Origin: Leptotrichia sp. HSP-536
GTDB lineage: Bacteria; Fusobacteriota; Fusobacteriia; Fusobacteriales; Leptotrichiaceae
Direction: 5' to 3'
Length of the DNA: 64,000 nucleotides
NCBI RefSeq assembly: GCF_041199985.1
Contig: NZ_CP165647.1
Span: 124,001-188,000, forward strand
Shown here in pieces: positions 17,144-26,926 of this stretch (position 1 is its first letter; the number at the start of each line of letters is the position of its first letter). The position numbers were made by a program, and so were the translations under genes. The notes beneath the pieces are model-generated. The model had not been told where the DNA came from and did not search any database. It saw only the letters and a list, made by a program, of their open reading frames with translations.

Positions 17144-18847
17144 ATGAAAAATTCGAAAGAATTAGAAAAAATATTATTTTCAATGGATGGAAAAAGTTAT
17201 TCGGCGTATAAGTCGCTTAAAGGGGAATATAAATTTGAAAAGTATATTCTTGCGATTGATCATGTGCAGTCGGATCCTTATGCTCCGCCGTCAAAAATGA
17301 GAGTTATAATGGATAGGAAAATTTGCGGAATTCCTTATGAGCTGACGGATACGAAAGATAAGAATATTGCAGTTTCGGATTTTCTTACGAGAAATTTTTA
17401 CAGGGAAATTCAGAAAAGTAGGAATGACAGTATAGGAACTGGGGGAAGTGGAAGAATTTTTATTGATAGATGTGGACAGGAAATTCTGGAAAGAACTTCT
17501 GTTCTCATAAAGGGAGATAAAGTTGAAGTGAGGTTTGAAATGGGGATGCCTGCGAGAGGCAGACGGATAATGGGAAAAGCTGCACAGAAAATTATTTTTG
17601 AGCAGCTGCCTAAAATTGTAGAAAAATCCATTATTTATGAGAATTTGAATAAAATGGCACTAAAGGAACAGGTTATTTTAGTGCTGGATCAGGAATATAT
17701 AAGAAAAATACTGAAGGAAAGGGGGCTTGTTGCGTTTGTGGCTAATGGCTCTGTGCTTCCACGTGAAAGTGGGATTTCGGACAGACCTATGAAAAATGCA
17801 GTTAAGTTTAAAAGTCCAGAAAAATTTGAGATTACATTAAAACTTCCAAGTGGGAAAGAAATAAGCGGAATGGGTATTCCAAAAGGAATTACGCTAATTG
17901 TGGGTGGAGGTTATCACGGAAAATCCACGTTGCTTGCAGCACTTGAAAGAGGGGTTTACAATCACATTGCTCAAGATGGGCGTGAATTTATAATTTCTGA
18001 ATTGGATGCGGTAAAAATACGTGCGGAAGATGGAAGAAATGTGGAAAAGGTTAATATAAGCGGATTTATCAATAACTTGCCACAAAATAAGGATACAAGG
18101 GCTTTTTCTACTGAAAATGCGAGCGGAAGCACATCGCAGGCGGCAAATGTGGCAGAAGCCTTGGAATATGGGACTTCTTTACTTCTAATAGATGAGGATA
18201 CTTCGGCTACTAATTTTATGATTCGTGATGGAAGAATGCAAAAACTTGTGGCAAAGGAAAAAGAACCGATAACACCGTTTATTGACAGGGTAAAGGAACT
18301 TTATGACAATTTTGGAGTTTCTACGATATTGATTGTCGGTGGCTCTGGAGATTATTTTGATGTGGCAAATCATGTTATAATGATGGATGAATATGTACCA
18401 AAAGATGTAACGGAAAAGGCGAAGGAAATTGTAAAATTAGATGAAAACAAGCGAGAATTTTCTCCAAATGATAAATTTCAAGAAGTTACACAGCGTATTC
18501 CGCTCAAAAAAAGTTTTTCACAATTTGGAAAACTGGATAAAACAAAAGCCAAAGGGAAATACAGCATTTTGTATGGAAAAGAATTAATCGACATTTCAGG
18601 TCTGGAGCAGCTTGTGGATGATAGCCAAACAAACTGCATTGCCGTAATGATTGACTATTTTAAAAACAAAGTGCTGGATGAAAAATTGACACTTTCGCAA
18701 GCGGCTGACAGGATTTATGAAAAGATTGAAAAGGACGGGCTTGATTCAATTTCTTCGTACACAGGGCATCCAGGAAATTTGGCATTGCCTAGAAAACAGG
18801 AATTTTGTGCGGCGGTGAATAGGTATAGGAAATTAAAGATAAAATAG
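17144..18847 (+). CDS. Predicted ATPase of the ABC class (COG3044)
   Basis: This 567-residue cytoplasmic protein belongs to the family of stand-alone 'ABC-class' ATPases of unknown role. The Walker A-like loop is GGGYHGKSTLL near residues 255-265. A long signature region with STENASGSTSQAANVAEALE (about 325-345) precedes the Walker B stretch SLLLIDEDTSATNFM. The ILIVGGSGDYFDVANHVIMMD segment follows. The N-terminal half (SVLIKGDKVEVRFEMGMPARGRRI) is family specific. There are no membrane segments and no transporter partner nearby. An attractive GGGAGGGAG site precedes the ATG. Confidence 0.9.
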   Translation: MKNSKELEKILFSMDGKSYSAYKSLKGEYKFEKYILAIDHVQSDPYAPPSKMRVIMDRKICGIPYELTDTKDKNIAVSDFLTRNFYREIQKSRNDSIGTGGSGRIFIDRCGQEILERTSVLIKGDKVEVRFEMGMPARGRRIMGKAAQKIIFEQLPKIVEKSIIYENLNKMALKEQVILVLDQEYIRKILKERGLVAFVANGSVLPRESGISDRPMKNAVKFKSPEKFEITLKLPSGKEISGMGIPKGITLIVGGGYHGKSTLLAALERGVYNHIAQDGREFIISELDAVKIRAEDGRNVEKVNISGFINNLPQNKDTRAFSTENASGSTSQAANVAEALEYGTSLLLIDEDTSATNFMIRDGRMQKLVAKEKEPITPFIDRVKELYDNFGVSTILIVGGSGDYFDVANHVIMMDEYVPKDVTEKAKEIVKLDENKREFSPNDKFQEVTQRIPLKKSFSQFGKLDKTKAKGKYSILYGKELIDISGLEQLVDDSQTNCIAVMIDYFKNKVLDEKLTLSQAADRIYEKIEKDGLDSISSYTGHPGNLALPRKQEFCAAVNRYRKLKIK

Positions 18848-18928
18848 TTTACTTTTAAATTTTTACTTTATTTAATAATTTTATCAATTAAATTTGAAAT
18901 AAAAAATATTGTAGAGGAAGTAATGGCT

Positions 18929-20230
18929 ATGAGAACGAAGGTATTGGTGTTTGTAGGTTTGTTTTTGGTAAGTGTGCTGGGAATTTCTACTGAAGTTAAT
19001 TATGCTCTTAGTAATTCTATGCAAGGAAATTTTGATTATGTATTAAATGCAAAAATTTTTGATTATGGGCAAAATATTGTTTCTATTGAAATTGATACAA
19101 AAGGTAAGGGAAGAACTATCAGAGAAAAAGAGATTGACAAGGAAAAATTTAAAGTTTTTGCTAAGGGGACTTTGCCAAAAGATACTGGGATTGTGCTTGA
19201 CGAAAAAACTAAATCTCTTGGGACATTTGAAGTTGAGAGGGAAATTGAGAATATTTTTGTAAATGATAAGGGGAATATTGTTATTAATTTGAAATATGGA
19301 AAAGATGTGGCTGGAGCAAATACTTTGAGTTATATTACTGGGGATGTTTCTCGAAATGTTTTGATGGATTTGGAATATAGGGTGGAACAACAAAAATTGA
19401 TGAAAACAGGTGCTGGAACACATGGATTTTTCGGAATTTATAGACAAGGGAAAGTTGTTGATGAGGAAGCTGATAAGTTTGTAGCGGCGAAGTCTAAAAG
19501 TGGAGTAAATTATCAATATTTTAAACCTGTTAATAAAGATGATGGGAAGAAACATCCGCTTATAATCTGGTTTCATGGGAATGGTGAAGGCGGATACAAG
19601 GATTATCGGAATAATGTTTCACAAAAATTGGCAAATCGTGGGGCAGTGGCTTTTGCAGAAGATAAGACACAAAAGATATTTGATGGAGCGTATGTTGTAG
19701 CACCGCAGGCTGATGACACTTGGTACAATAATTATATCAAAGAGTACGTAAAATCAGTAAAGGCTATGATTGATGAATTTGCTTCTGAAAATAATGTAGA
19801 TAAAAATAGAATTTATGTTTTTGGAGCTTCTGCTGGTGGATATATGTCCTTTAGAATGATGATTGAATATCCAGATTATTTTGCGGCATTTAGTACAAGT
19901 GCTGCTGCTCTTGATAAAGCGGCTACTTCTGGCGGAGTTGCAACTACTACACAGGATTTGATGAAAATAAGAAATAAACCGCTTTGGATGGTTCACGCAC
20001 AAAATGATCCGACTATTTCCTACGAAAATACAAGTAAAAGAGTGTATGATGTGCTTTCAAAATACAGAGCAATTCTTTCTGCTTATCCAGATGTGAAAAT
20101 TGGTGAAACTGAATACAATGGACACTGGAGCTGGATTTACAGCCTTAGAAATATGCCTGTAAATAATAAAGGAGAGCATTTATTTGAATGGATGGCAAAG
20201 CAAAGATTGAGAAAATATAAAGTTAAATAA
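18929..20230 (+). CDS. Secreted alpha/beta hydrolase (esterase/peptidase-like)
   Basis: This protein of about 433 residues has an N-terminal signal peptide (KVLVFVGLFLVSVLGIS), an Ig-like N-terminal domain (about 25-150) and a C-terminal alpha/beta-hydrolase domain. The oxyanion region is LIIWFHGNGEGG, the nucleophile elbow YVFGASAGGYMS (Ser in GASAGG), the acid is probably in VHAQNDPTIS and the base His in YNGHWSW. It resembles the predicted-peptidase/PHB-depolymerase-like group (COG4099) that hydrolyses esters or peptides outside the cytoplasm. I prefer ATG 18929 over 18923 because the GAGGAAG site ends at 18920. A hairpin TTATAGC...GCTATAA follows the gene (about 20253-20298). Confidence 0.85.
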   Translation: MRTKVLVFVGLFLVSVLGISTEVNYALSNSMQGNFDYVLNAKIFDYGQNIVSIEIDTKGKGRTIREKEIDKEKFKVFAKGTLPKDTGIVLDEKTKSLGTFEVEREIENIFVNDKGNIVINLKYGKDVAGANTLSYITGDVSRNVLMDLEYRVEQQKLMKTGAGTHGFFGIYRQGKVVDEEADKFVAAKSKSGVNYQYFKPVNKDDGKKHPLIIWFHGNGEGGYKDYRNNVSQKLANRGAVAFAEDKTQKIFDGAYVVAPQADDTWYNNYIKEYVKSVKAMIDEFASENNVDKNRIYVFGASAGGYMSFRMMIEYPDYFAAFSTSAAALDKAATSGGVATTTQDLMKIRNKPLWMVHAQNDPTISYENTSKRVYDVLSKYRAILSAYPDVKIGETEYNGHWSWIYSLRNMPVNNKGEHLFEWMAKQRLRKYKVK

Positions 20231-20348
20231 ATTTGTATTTTGGGAAATATAGAGTTATAGCTTTTAAATTTGATTTTAAAATGATTTTGCTATAAAAATA
20301 ATTGATTGGGAAATATAATTATAAAAATTGAAAAAAAATAAAAATATA

Positions 20349-20377
20349 TTGAAAAAATATTCTTCAAATGATATAAT
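20349..20377 (+). promoter_or_regulatory. Promoter of the murF-led cell-wall cluster
   Basis: TTGAAA (20349-20354), 17 bases, TATAAT (20372-20377), with the start near 20384 and a leader of about 50 bases before murF. Confidence 0.7.
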
Positions 20378-20436
20378 TTTAGAATGTAAACGAATGTGAA
20401 AGAAATATTAAAATTAACAATAGTTTGGAGAAATTT

Positions 20437-21831
20437 ATGAATAAAAGCGAAGTATTCCAAAGTTTCTTTGATGAAGGAAAAATATCAGATTTTGAAATAA
20501 AGGATATTTTGATAAATTCAAAAGAACTGAAAAAAAATGATGTTTTCGTTGCCATTAGAGGTGGAAACAGCTTTGTTAATGAGGCATTGGAAAAAGGAGC
20601 TTTTGCTGTTTATGACAGCGAGGCTGTAAAAATTGATGAAAAATATGCCAAACATGCATTTTTTGTGAAAGACAGTATTGAATTTTTACAAAAATTTGCT
20701 AGGGAATGGCGAAAAAACTTAGATATAAAAGTAATTGGAATTACAGGGAGTAATGGGAAAACAACAGTAAAGGACATGATTTACCACTTGCTTTCACAAA
20801 AATATAAAGGAAAAAAGACGGAAGGGAACTACAATAACCATATTGGGCTGCCCTTCACTTTGTTGCGTGCGGAAAAGGATGACGAGTTTATCATTCTGGA
20901 AATGGGGATGAGCGGCTTTGGGGAAATTGATTTGCTGGGACAGATTGCTTTGCCTGATATTAATGTGATTACAAATATTGGAGAATCACATCTGGAGTTT
21001 TTGAAAACGAAGGAAAATGTGTTTTTGGCAAAAACGGAGATTATTCCGTATATTAAAAGCACGTTAGTAATTAATGGCGATGATGAATATTTGAAAAATG
21101 TGAAAGCTGAGAATGTTGAAGTTGTAAGAGCTTTGAATTTGGGAAATAATGAGTTTAGAGAAAAAACATCTGATTTTTATTATGGGGATGTTCATTTTAA
21201 CGAAAGCGGGACTGACTTTTTTTTGAAATATTTTGGAAAAATTTGTCAAAGTATGGTTGAGAGAAATTACAAGACGAATGTTCTAGGGGAACATAATGTG
21301 CTAAATCTAGTTATGGCGATTGCTGTGGTTAAGCAATTCGGAATGGAAGATAAAATTATCGGTGAGGCTATAAAAAATATAGAGCTTACTGGAATGCGGT
21401 TTCAAATAATTGAAAATGGGAATACAACATATATCAACGATGCCTATAATGCAAGTCCAATGTCTATGAAAAAGTCGCTTGAAACATTTTCTCTGATTTT
21501 TAATAACAGGTTAAAAATTATGGTTCTGGGAGATATGCTGGAACTGGGGGAAAGCGAGCTGGAAATTCATAGAGACCTTTTTGATACAATAAAAAATACT
21601 AATTTTGACAAGCTGTATCTTTTTGGAGAAAGAATGAAAAGTTTGTTTGAAAAAATAAAAGAAAATATGGACAATGGGAATTTAGAAAATGAAAATTTAA
21701 AAGATAAGGAATTTGAATATTTTGATGAAAAAAATAAAATAAAAGATAGGATAAGGGAGATTTCAGAAGGTAAGGCAGTGCTGTTAAAAGCATCACGTGG
21801 AATGAAGCTGGAAGAAATTATAGAGAAATAA
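20437..21831 (+). CDS. murF: UDP-N-acetylmuramoyl-tripeptide--D-alanyl-D-alanine ligase
   Basis: MurF adds the D-Ala-D-Ala dipeptide to the UDP-MurNAc-tripeptide in the cytoplasm using ATP. The roughly 464-residue protein has the Mur-ligase layout: a small UDP-binding domain (VFVAIRGG), the ATP loop GITGSNGKTTVKD near residue 107, the central block ITNIGESHLEF and the C-terminal domain with YINDAYNASPMSMK and VLGDMLELGE. I start at ATG 20437 because GGAG lies 6 bases upstream; an in-frame TTG at 20425 overlaps that site. It opens the division and cell-wall cluster. Confidence 0.95.
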   Translation: MNKSEVFQSFFDEGKISDFEIKDILINSKELKKNDVFVAIRGGNSFVNEALEKGAFAVYDSEAVKIDEKYAKHAFFVKDSIEFLQKFAREWRKNLDIKVIGITGSNGKTTVKDMIYHLLSQKYKGKKTEGNYNNHIGLPFTLLRAEKDDEFIILEMGMSGFGEIDLLGQIALPDINVITNIGESHLEFLKTKENVFLAKTEIIPYIKSTLVINGDDEYLKNVKAENVEVVRALNLGNNEFREKTSDFYYGDVHFNESGTDFFLKYFGKICQSMVERNYKTNVLGEHNVLNLVMAIAVVKQFGMEDKIIGEAIKNIELTGMRFQIIENGNTTYINDAYNASPMSMKKSLETFSLIFNNRLKIMVLGDMLELGESELEIHRDLFDTIKNTNFDKLYLFGERMKSLFEKIKENMDNGNLENENLKDKEFEYFDEKNKIKDRIREISEGKAVLLKASRGMKLEEIIEK

Positions 21832-22021
21832 AGTTTAAAATTTGGAAAGGAGAGGGATTTTTTTATTATTATATGCTCAAATTCCTTTAATATTGGAATT
21901 AACAAACTTGTTTGATAAATAAAATAAACATTTTGTCAAAATAAAAAAGGTTGTCGAGTTTAATAAACTTATTTAAAAAATTGATACTGAGTTAAATAAA
22001 AAAATTCTATAAGATAAAATA

Positions 22022-23110
22022 ATGCTATATTTATTACAGGAGTTATTTATAAATAACTGGAAAGTTTTACGTGTTTTTAAATCAATAATGTTAAGGGCCT
22101 CTGTGGCATTTATGATTGCGTTTTTGTTTATGCTGATTTTTGGAAAGCCGTTTATTGCCTGGCTAAAAAAGAAAAAATATGGAGATACAGCAAGAGAGGA
22201 AGGTCCAAAGTCGCATTTTGACAAATCGGGAACCCCTACAATGGGAGGACTTTTAATAATTGGCGCAATTTTATTTGCAACTGCCATTGCTGGAAATTTC
22301 ACAAACAAATTTGTCATATTTTTATTTGTAATTACAATTTTGTTTACAACAATAGGATTTTACGATGATTATTTAAAATTAACAAAACATAAAAATGGAC
22401 TTTCTGGAAAGAAAAAAATATTGGGACAAATGATAATCACAGCACTGACATTCTGGTTTGTCTATAAATTTGGACTTGTTAATAAAACAGTTGATTTTTC
22501 AATAATTAATCCGTTAATAAAAAATTCTTATTTATATATAACGCCAATTTTATTCTTCGTGTTCATAGCATTTGTAATTATTGGTTCTTCAAATGCCGTG
22601 AATTTGACAGACGGACTGGATGGACTCGTGAGCGGTCCAATAATTGTAGTAAGCATTACATTGCTGATAATAACATATTTGACAGGGCATCATAATTATG
22701 CAAGATACTTAAATTTATATCATATACCTGAAGTTTCAGAAATAACAGTATATTTAGCATCGGTAATTGGTGCATTAATTGGATTTTTATGGTATAATTT
22801 TTACCCTGCTCAAATGTTTATGGGAGATACAGGTTCCTTGACGCTTGGTGGAATTTTAGGAATAATCGTTATTTTTATAAAACAGGAATTATTACTTCCA
22901 ATTGCTGGATTCGTATTTATTATGGAAGCATTGTCAGTTATGATTCAAGTCTGGCATTTTAAGACTTTTGGAAAAAGAGTATTTAAAATGGCGCCAATTC
23001 ATCATCATTTTGAACTGTTGGGACTGCCTGAAACAAAAGTTACAATAAGATTCTGGATTGTTTCAATAATGACTTGTCTGTTGACATTTGTAATTTTAAA
23101 ATTAAGATAA
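22022..23110 (+). CDS. mraY: Phospho-N-acetylmuramoyl-pentapeptide transferase
   Basis: MraY makes lipid I by moving phospho-MurNAc-pentapeptide onto undecaprenyl phosphate in the inner membrane. The 362-residue protein has about ten membrane segments and the family signatures GPKSHFDKSGTPTMGG, the Asp-rich YDDYLKLTKH, NLTDGLDGL, MGDTGSL and APIHHHFELLG. The translation start is weakly marked (no clear AGGAGG). A 190-base gap with no visible gene separates it from murF. Confidence 0.96.
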   Translation: MLYLLQELFINNWKVLRVFKSIMLRASVAFMIAFLFMLIFGKPFIAWLKKKKYGDTAREEGPKSHFDKSGTPTMGGLLIIGAILFATAIAGNFTNKFVIFLFVITILFTTIGFYDDYLKLTKHKNGLSGKKKILGQMIITALTFWFVYKFGLVNKTVDFSIINPLIKNSYLYITPILFFVFIAFVIIGSSNAVNLTDGLDGLVSGPIIVVSITLLIITYLTGHHNYARYLNLYHIPEVSEITVYLASVIGALIGFLWYNFYPAQMFMGDTGSLTLGGILGIIVIFIKQELLLPIAGFVFIMEALSVMIQVWHFKTFGKRVFKMAPIHHHFELLGLPETKVTIRFWIVSIMTCLLTFVILKLR

Positions 23111-23222
23111 ATAAAGCGGGGGAATTTTCCCCTGCAATCTAATTTTATGTTTTTATTTATTATTTTATCGAAAAATGAAGTAGATAAATAAGAATGTAAT
23201 AAATAAAGAGAGGAAAAATCAC

Positions 23223-24602
23223 ATGGATAAAGCAATAGTTTTTGGAGCAGGCTTAAGCGGGCTTGGTGCAAAGGAATTACTTGAAAAAAATGGATATGAA
23301 GTATATTTGATAGATGACAAGGTGGCAATGCCATCGACAGAAGGAATAAAACTTTTGAATGAGGAAAAAATTGAATTTATAGTAAAAAGTCCAGGGATAC
23401 CTTGGAAAGCAGAACTTTTGAAAGTTGCAAAAGAAAAAAATGTTAAAGTCATTTCAGAAATTGATTTGGCATATAGATACGTGGATAAAAATATAAAAAT
23501 TATTTCATTTACTGGAACAAACGGAAAAACTACCACTTCTACAAAAATGGCAGAACTATTGAATTTCTCTGGATTTCGTGCTAAACTAGCTGGAAATGCA
23601 GGATTTTCATTTGCAAAGCTGGTGGCTGATGAAGAGAAACTGGATTACGTTGTGCTGGAACTTAGCAGTTATCAACTGGAAAATAATCCACAAGTTCATT
23701 CAAATATCGCTGGGATAATTAATTTGACACCAGATCATTTGACACGGTATAATTCGGTTGAAGATTATTATATTACAAAATTTGATATTTTTGACAAGCA
23801 AGTGGAAAGTGATTTTGCACTGATTAATCTTGATGATAAAGAATTTAAAAAATTGTATGAAAGAAATGAAATAAAGGAAAAAATAAAATCTGAGAAAATA
23901 TATTTGAGTACAGAAGCTAAAGGAACAGTTTTTGCTTACAAAAATAATATTTGCATAATGAAAGATTTGAAAAAACGCATTGATGAAATTGAAAATTTTG
24001 ACAAAAATGTGGATAAAGTGGCAGAAATTTTGATGAAAACAGATGAGTTGTCGTTAAAAGGAAAGCATAATCTGGAAAATATGTTATTTTTAATTGGTTC
24101 AGCCAAAATTCTGAATATTTCAAATGAAAAAATTTCAGAATTTTTAAAATCGACAGCTGCTCTGGAACATAGGCTGGAAAACTTTTTCATAAAGGGAAAT
24201 ACTACATTTATTAATGATTCTAAAGGTACAAATGTGGAATCAACGTTAAAGGCGATTGATTCGTTTGATAATTCGATTATTATGATTTTGGGCGGAGATG
24301 ATAAGAAAATTGATAATATGCCTTTAATTGAAAGAGTTAAGGAAAAAGTTGATTTTGTTTATCTGATAGGAGATAATGCTCAGATTTTGATTGATGATAT
24401 GGAAAAAATTGGATATAAAAATTATAAAAATTTGGAAACGGTTGAAAATGTGCTGAATTATTTGAAAGAAAATATTGATTTTTCAAAAAATCAGACAGTA
24501 CTGTTTTCACCTGCGACATCAAGTTTTTGCCAATTTAAAAGCTTTGAGCATAGAGGAAAAGTGTTTAAGGAATTGACAAAAAAAATAATAGGAAATTTTT
24601 AG
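23223..24602 (+). CDS. murD: UDP-N-acetylmuramoylalanine--D-glutamate ligase
   Basis: MurD adds D-Glu to UDP-MurNAc-L-Ala. The 459-residue ligase has an N-terminal Rossmann domain (VFGAGLSGLGAKELL), the ATP loop SFTGTNGKTTTSTKM near residue 95-109, the LTPDHLTRYNS block and a C-terminal domain with FINDSKGTNVEST and ILGGDDKK. An AGAGAGG site precedes the ATG. It is spaced 10 bases from ftsW, indicating one operon. Confidence 0.96.
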   Translation: MDKAIVFGAGLSGLGAKELLEKNGYEVYLIDDKVAMPSTEGIKLLNEEKIEFIVKSPGIPWKAELLKVAKEKNVKVISEIDLAYRYVDKNIKIISFTGTNGKTTTSTKMAELLNFSGFRAKLAGNAGFSFAKLVADEEKLDYVVLELSSYQLENNPQVHSNIAGIINLTPDHLTRYNSVEDYYITKFDIFDKQVESDFALINLDDKEFKKLYERNEIKEKIKSEKIYLSTEAKGTVFAYKNNICIMKDLKKRIDEIENFDKNVDKVAEILMKTDELSLKGKHNLENMLFLIGSAKILNISNEKISEFLKSTAALEHRLENFFIKGNTTFINDSKGTNVESTLKAIDSFDNSIIMILGGDDKKIDNMPLIERVKEKVDFVYLIGDNAQILIDDMEKIGYKNYKNLETVENVLNYLKENIDFSKNQTVLFSPATSSFCQFKSFEHRGKVFKELTKKIIGNF

Positions 24603-24612
24603 GGAGAGAAAA

Positions 24613-25773
24613 TTGAATAGAAAAAAATGGTTAGGAACATTCTTTATAATTGTAGTTTTAATATTGTCTGCATTAAGCCTGATAACAATGGCAAGCTTGA
24701 GTTTTCCGAAAGCGCAGGAAGAGTTTGGAAAAAGCCATTATTATTTGGCAAGACAGGCGCTATGGCTATTAATAGGCGGAATGGGATTTGTATTTACGGC
24801 TAATCTAAATTATAGAAAATATAAGGATATAATAAAATATTTTTATGTTTTGGGTGTATTTACACTTGTAATGGTACTATTGATAGGAAAAACGTCAAAA
24901 GGAGCTACACGTTGGATTTCAATCGGCGGTTTCGCATTTCAGCCTTCAGAATTTGTAAAAATAATATTAATTATAACATTGGCGACATTTGTATATAATT
25001 TAAAATATTCTACAAAGCGGGATAAAGTAAAAACTCTTCCATGGCTGTCATCCATATCAATTCTAGGATTAACTGGAATATATGCAGGTCTTATTATAGC
25101 AGAAAAATCATTTAGTAATACAGCTCAAATTGTAATAATTGGACTTACTTATTTACTTATTTCAGAAGTCAAATTTTCGATAATTGGAATTTTTGTGCCA
25201 ATAATCGGAATTTTAGGCTGGATAGGAATAGTAGGAACTGGATATAGAGCCAGCAGGTTAGCCTCTTATATAGGAGACGATCTTGGGTATCATACAACTA
25301 ATTCGTTAATTGCTATAGGAAGCGGAGGATTTAGTGGACGTTTTTATGGAAATGGTTTACAAAAATATGGATTTCTGCCAGAAATACATACAGATTATAT
25401 TTTTTCAGGATATGCTGAAGAAAACGGATTTATAGGTGCATTATTTCTGTTAGGATTATACATATCTTTATTAGTCATAATTGCAATTACATTAAGAAAA
25501 ATAAAAAATGTATATGCAAAATATATTCTAGTCGGAATTTTTATAATGTTCGCCACTCAAGTAATTGGAAATGTTGCAGTTGTCAGCAATGTAATTCCTT
25601 CAACAGGAATACCTCTTCCAATGATGAGTTATGGTGGAAGTACAACAATAGTTATGATGTCAACGCTAGGAATAGTATATAATATAATAAGAGCATTGTA
25701 CAAACAGGAAATGGGACAAAATCTGGATGAAATGAATGAAATTGACTATGAACTGATTAATCAAAAAAAATGA
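24613..25773 (+). CDS. ftsW: FtsW, septal peptidoglycan glycosyltransferase
   Basis: This 386-residue SEDS-family polymerase extends glycan strands at the septum. It has about ten membrane helices and the family signatures ATRWISIGGFAFQPSEFVKI, YAEENGFIGALFLLGLY and PSTGIPLPMMSYGGST. It sits between murD and murG, the usual place of ftsW, which supports FtsW over RodA. It begins with TTG at 24613, well placed after GGGAGAG and only 10 bases after murD. Its septal PBP partner (ftsI) is not in the window. Confidence 0.92.
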   Translation: MNRKKWLGTFFIIVVLILSALSLITMASLSFPKAQEEFGKSHYYLARQALWLLIGGMGFVFTANLNYRKYKDIIKYFYVLGVFTLVMVLLIGKTSKGATRWISIGGFAFQPSEFVKIILIITLATFVYNLKYSTKRDKVKTLPWLSSISILGLTGIYAGLIIAEKSFSNTAQIVIIGLTYLLISEVKFSIIGIFVPIIGILGWIGIVGTGYRASRLASYIGDDLGYHTTNSLIAIGSGGFSGRFYGNGLQKYGFLPEIHTDYIFSGYAEENGFIGALFLLGLYISLLVIIAITLRKIKNVYAKYILVGIFIMFATQVIGNVAVVSNVIPSTGIPLPMMSYGGSTTIVMMSTLGIVYNIIRALYKQEMGQNLDEMNEIDYELINQKK

Positions 25774-25843
25774 AGATAAGCTAATTGCAGTTTTACTGAT
25801 AATTTTGAAAAAATAAAATGAAAATGAGAGGGAAATAATAAAA

Positions 25844-26893
25844 ATGGAGAAAGTCGTATTTACTACAGGTGGAACTGGTGGTCATATTTATCCTGCCTTA
25901 TCAATTGCCAAAAAAATTAGAGAAAAAAATATAGATACATTGTTTATTGGGACAAAGCATAGAATGGAAAAGGATATTGTGCCACGTGAAAATTTTAGAT
26001 TTATTGGGCTGGATATATTGCCATTGAGATCTTTAAAATCAATATTTAAAATGATTGCAGCAACGATAAGTACAATAAAGCTGTTAAAAAAGGAAAAACC
26101 AACAAAAATTATAGCTTTTGGAAATTATATAACAATACCTGTATTAGTTGCGTCCAATGTGTTAAAAATACCGTATTATCTGCAGGAACAGAATCATACA
26201 ATGGGGCAGGCAAACAAATGGTTTTATAAAGGTGCGAAAAAAGTATTTATAGCTTTTGGAAATACACTGGACAGAATTAAAGATAAATATAAAAATAAAT
26301 TTGTTGTGACGGGAAATCCATTAAGGGAAGAATTTTATGGAAAAGAAAGACAAGAGGAAAGAAGAAAATTAAATATAAAAGATGACGAAAGAGTGATTCT
26401 TGTAATTGGTGGAAGCCTTGGAGCCAAAAACATAAATGAAGCAATTTTAAAAAAATGGAAGACAATAACGGAAGATAAAAGAATAAGATTATTCTGGGCA
26501 ACAGGAAAAGATAATTATGAGGCATCGACTTGTAAAATTAAAGAGTTTGGAACAGCGGTAGTTGAGCCATATTTTGAGAATGTTCCAGAACTTATGACAG
26601 CGGCGGACATTGTAATATGCCGTGCAGGAGCTTCAACAATTTCAGAACTTATTCAGTTGGAAAAACCGTCAATACTTATTCCATATGATTTTGTAGGGCA
26701 AAAAGAAAATGCAGACGTGCTGGAATACGTAAACGGCGCCAAAATTTTTACAAATGAAACTGCAGAAAACGCCGTAGATGAAGCATTGTCAATAGTGAGA
26801 CAGGCTTCAATGCTGGAATTTATGAGTGAAAATGTAAAATCTTTGAAAAAAGGAAATTCAGCAGAAATAATAGTCAAAGAAATGGGACTTTAA
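25844..26893 (+). CDS. murG: UDP-GlcNAc:lipid I N-acetylglucosaminyltransferase
   Basis: MurG (GT28) turns lipid I into lipid II on the inner face of the membrane. The 349-residue protein shows the N-terminal glycine loop TTGGTGGHIYPALSIA, the second loop VIGGSLGAKNINEA and the donor-binding region VEPYFENVPELMTAADIVI followed by CRAGASTISEL. A GAGGGAAA site precedes the ATG. It is co-directional with ftsW and murC. Confidence 0.96.
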   Translation: MEKVVFTTGGTGGHIYPALSIAKKIREKNIDTLFIGTKHRMEKDIVPRENFRFIGLDILPLRSLKSIFKMIAATISTIKLLKKEKPTKIIAFGNYITIPVLVASNVLKIPYYLQEQNHTMGQANKWFYKGAKKVFIAFGNTLDRIKDKYKNKFVVTGNPLREEFYGKERQEERRKLNIKDDERVILVIGGSLGAKNINEAILKKWKTITEDKRIRLFWATGKDNYEASTCKIKEFGTAVVEPYFENVPELMTAADIVICRAGASTISELIQLEKPSILIPYDFVGQKENADVLEYVNGAKIFTNETAENAVDEALSIVRQASMLEFMSENVKSLKKGNSAEIIVKEMGL

Positions 26894-26926
26894 AAATTAA
26901 AATTAGAAAGAAAATTTGGAGGAAAA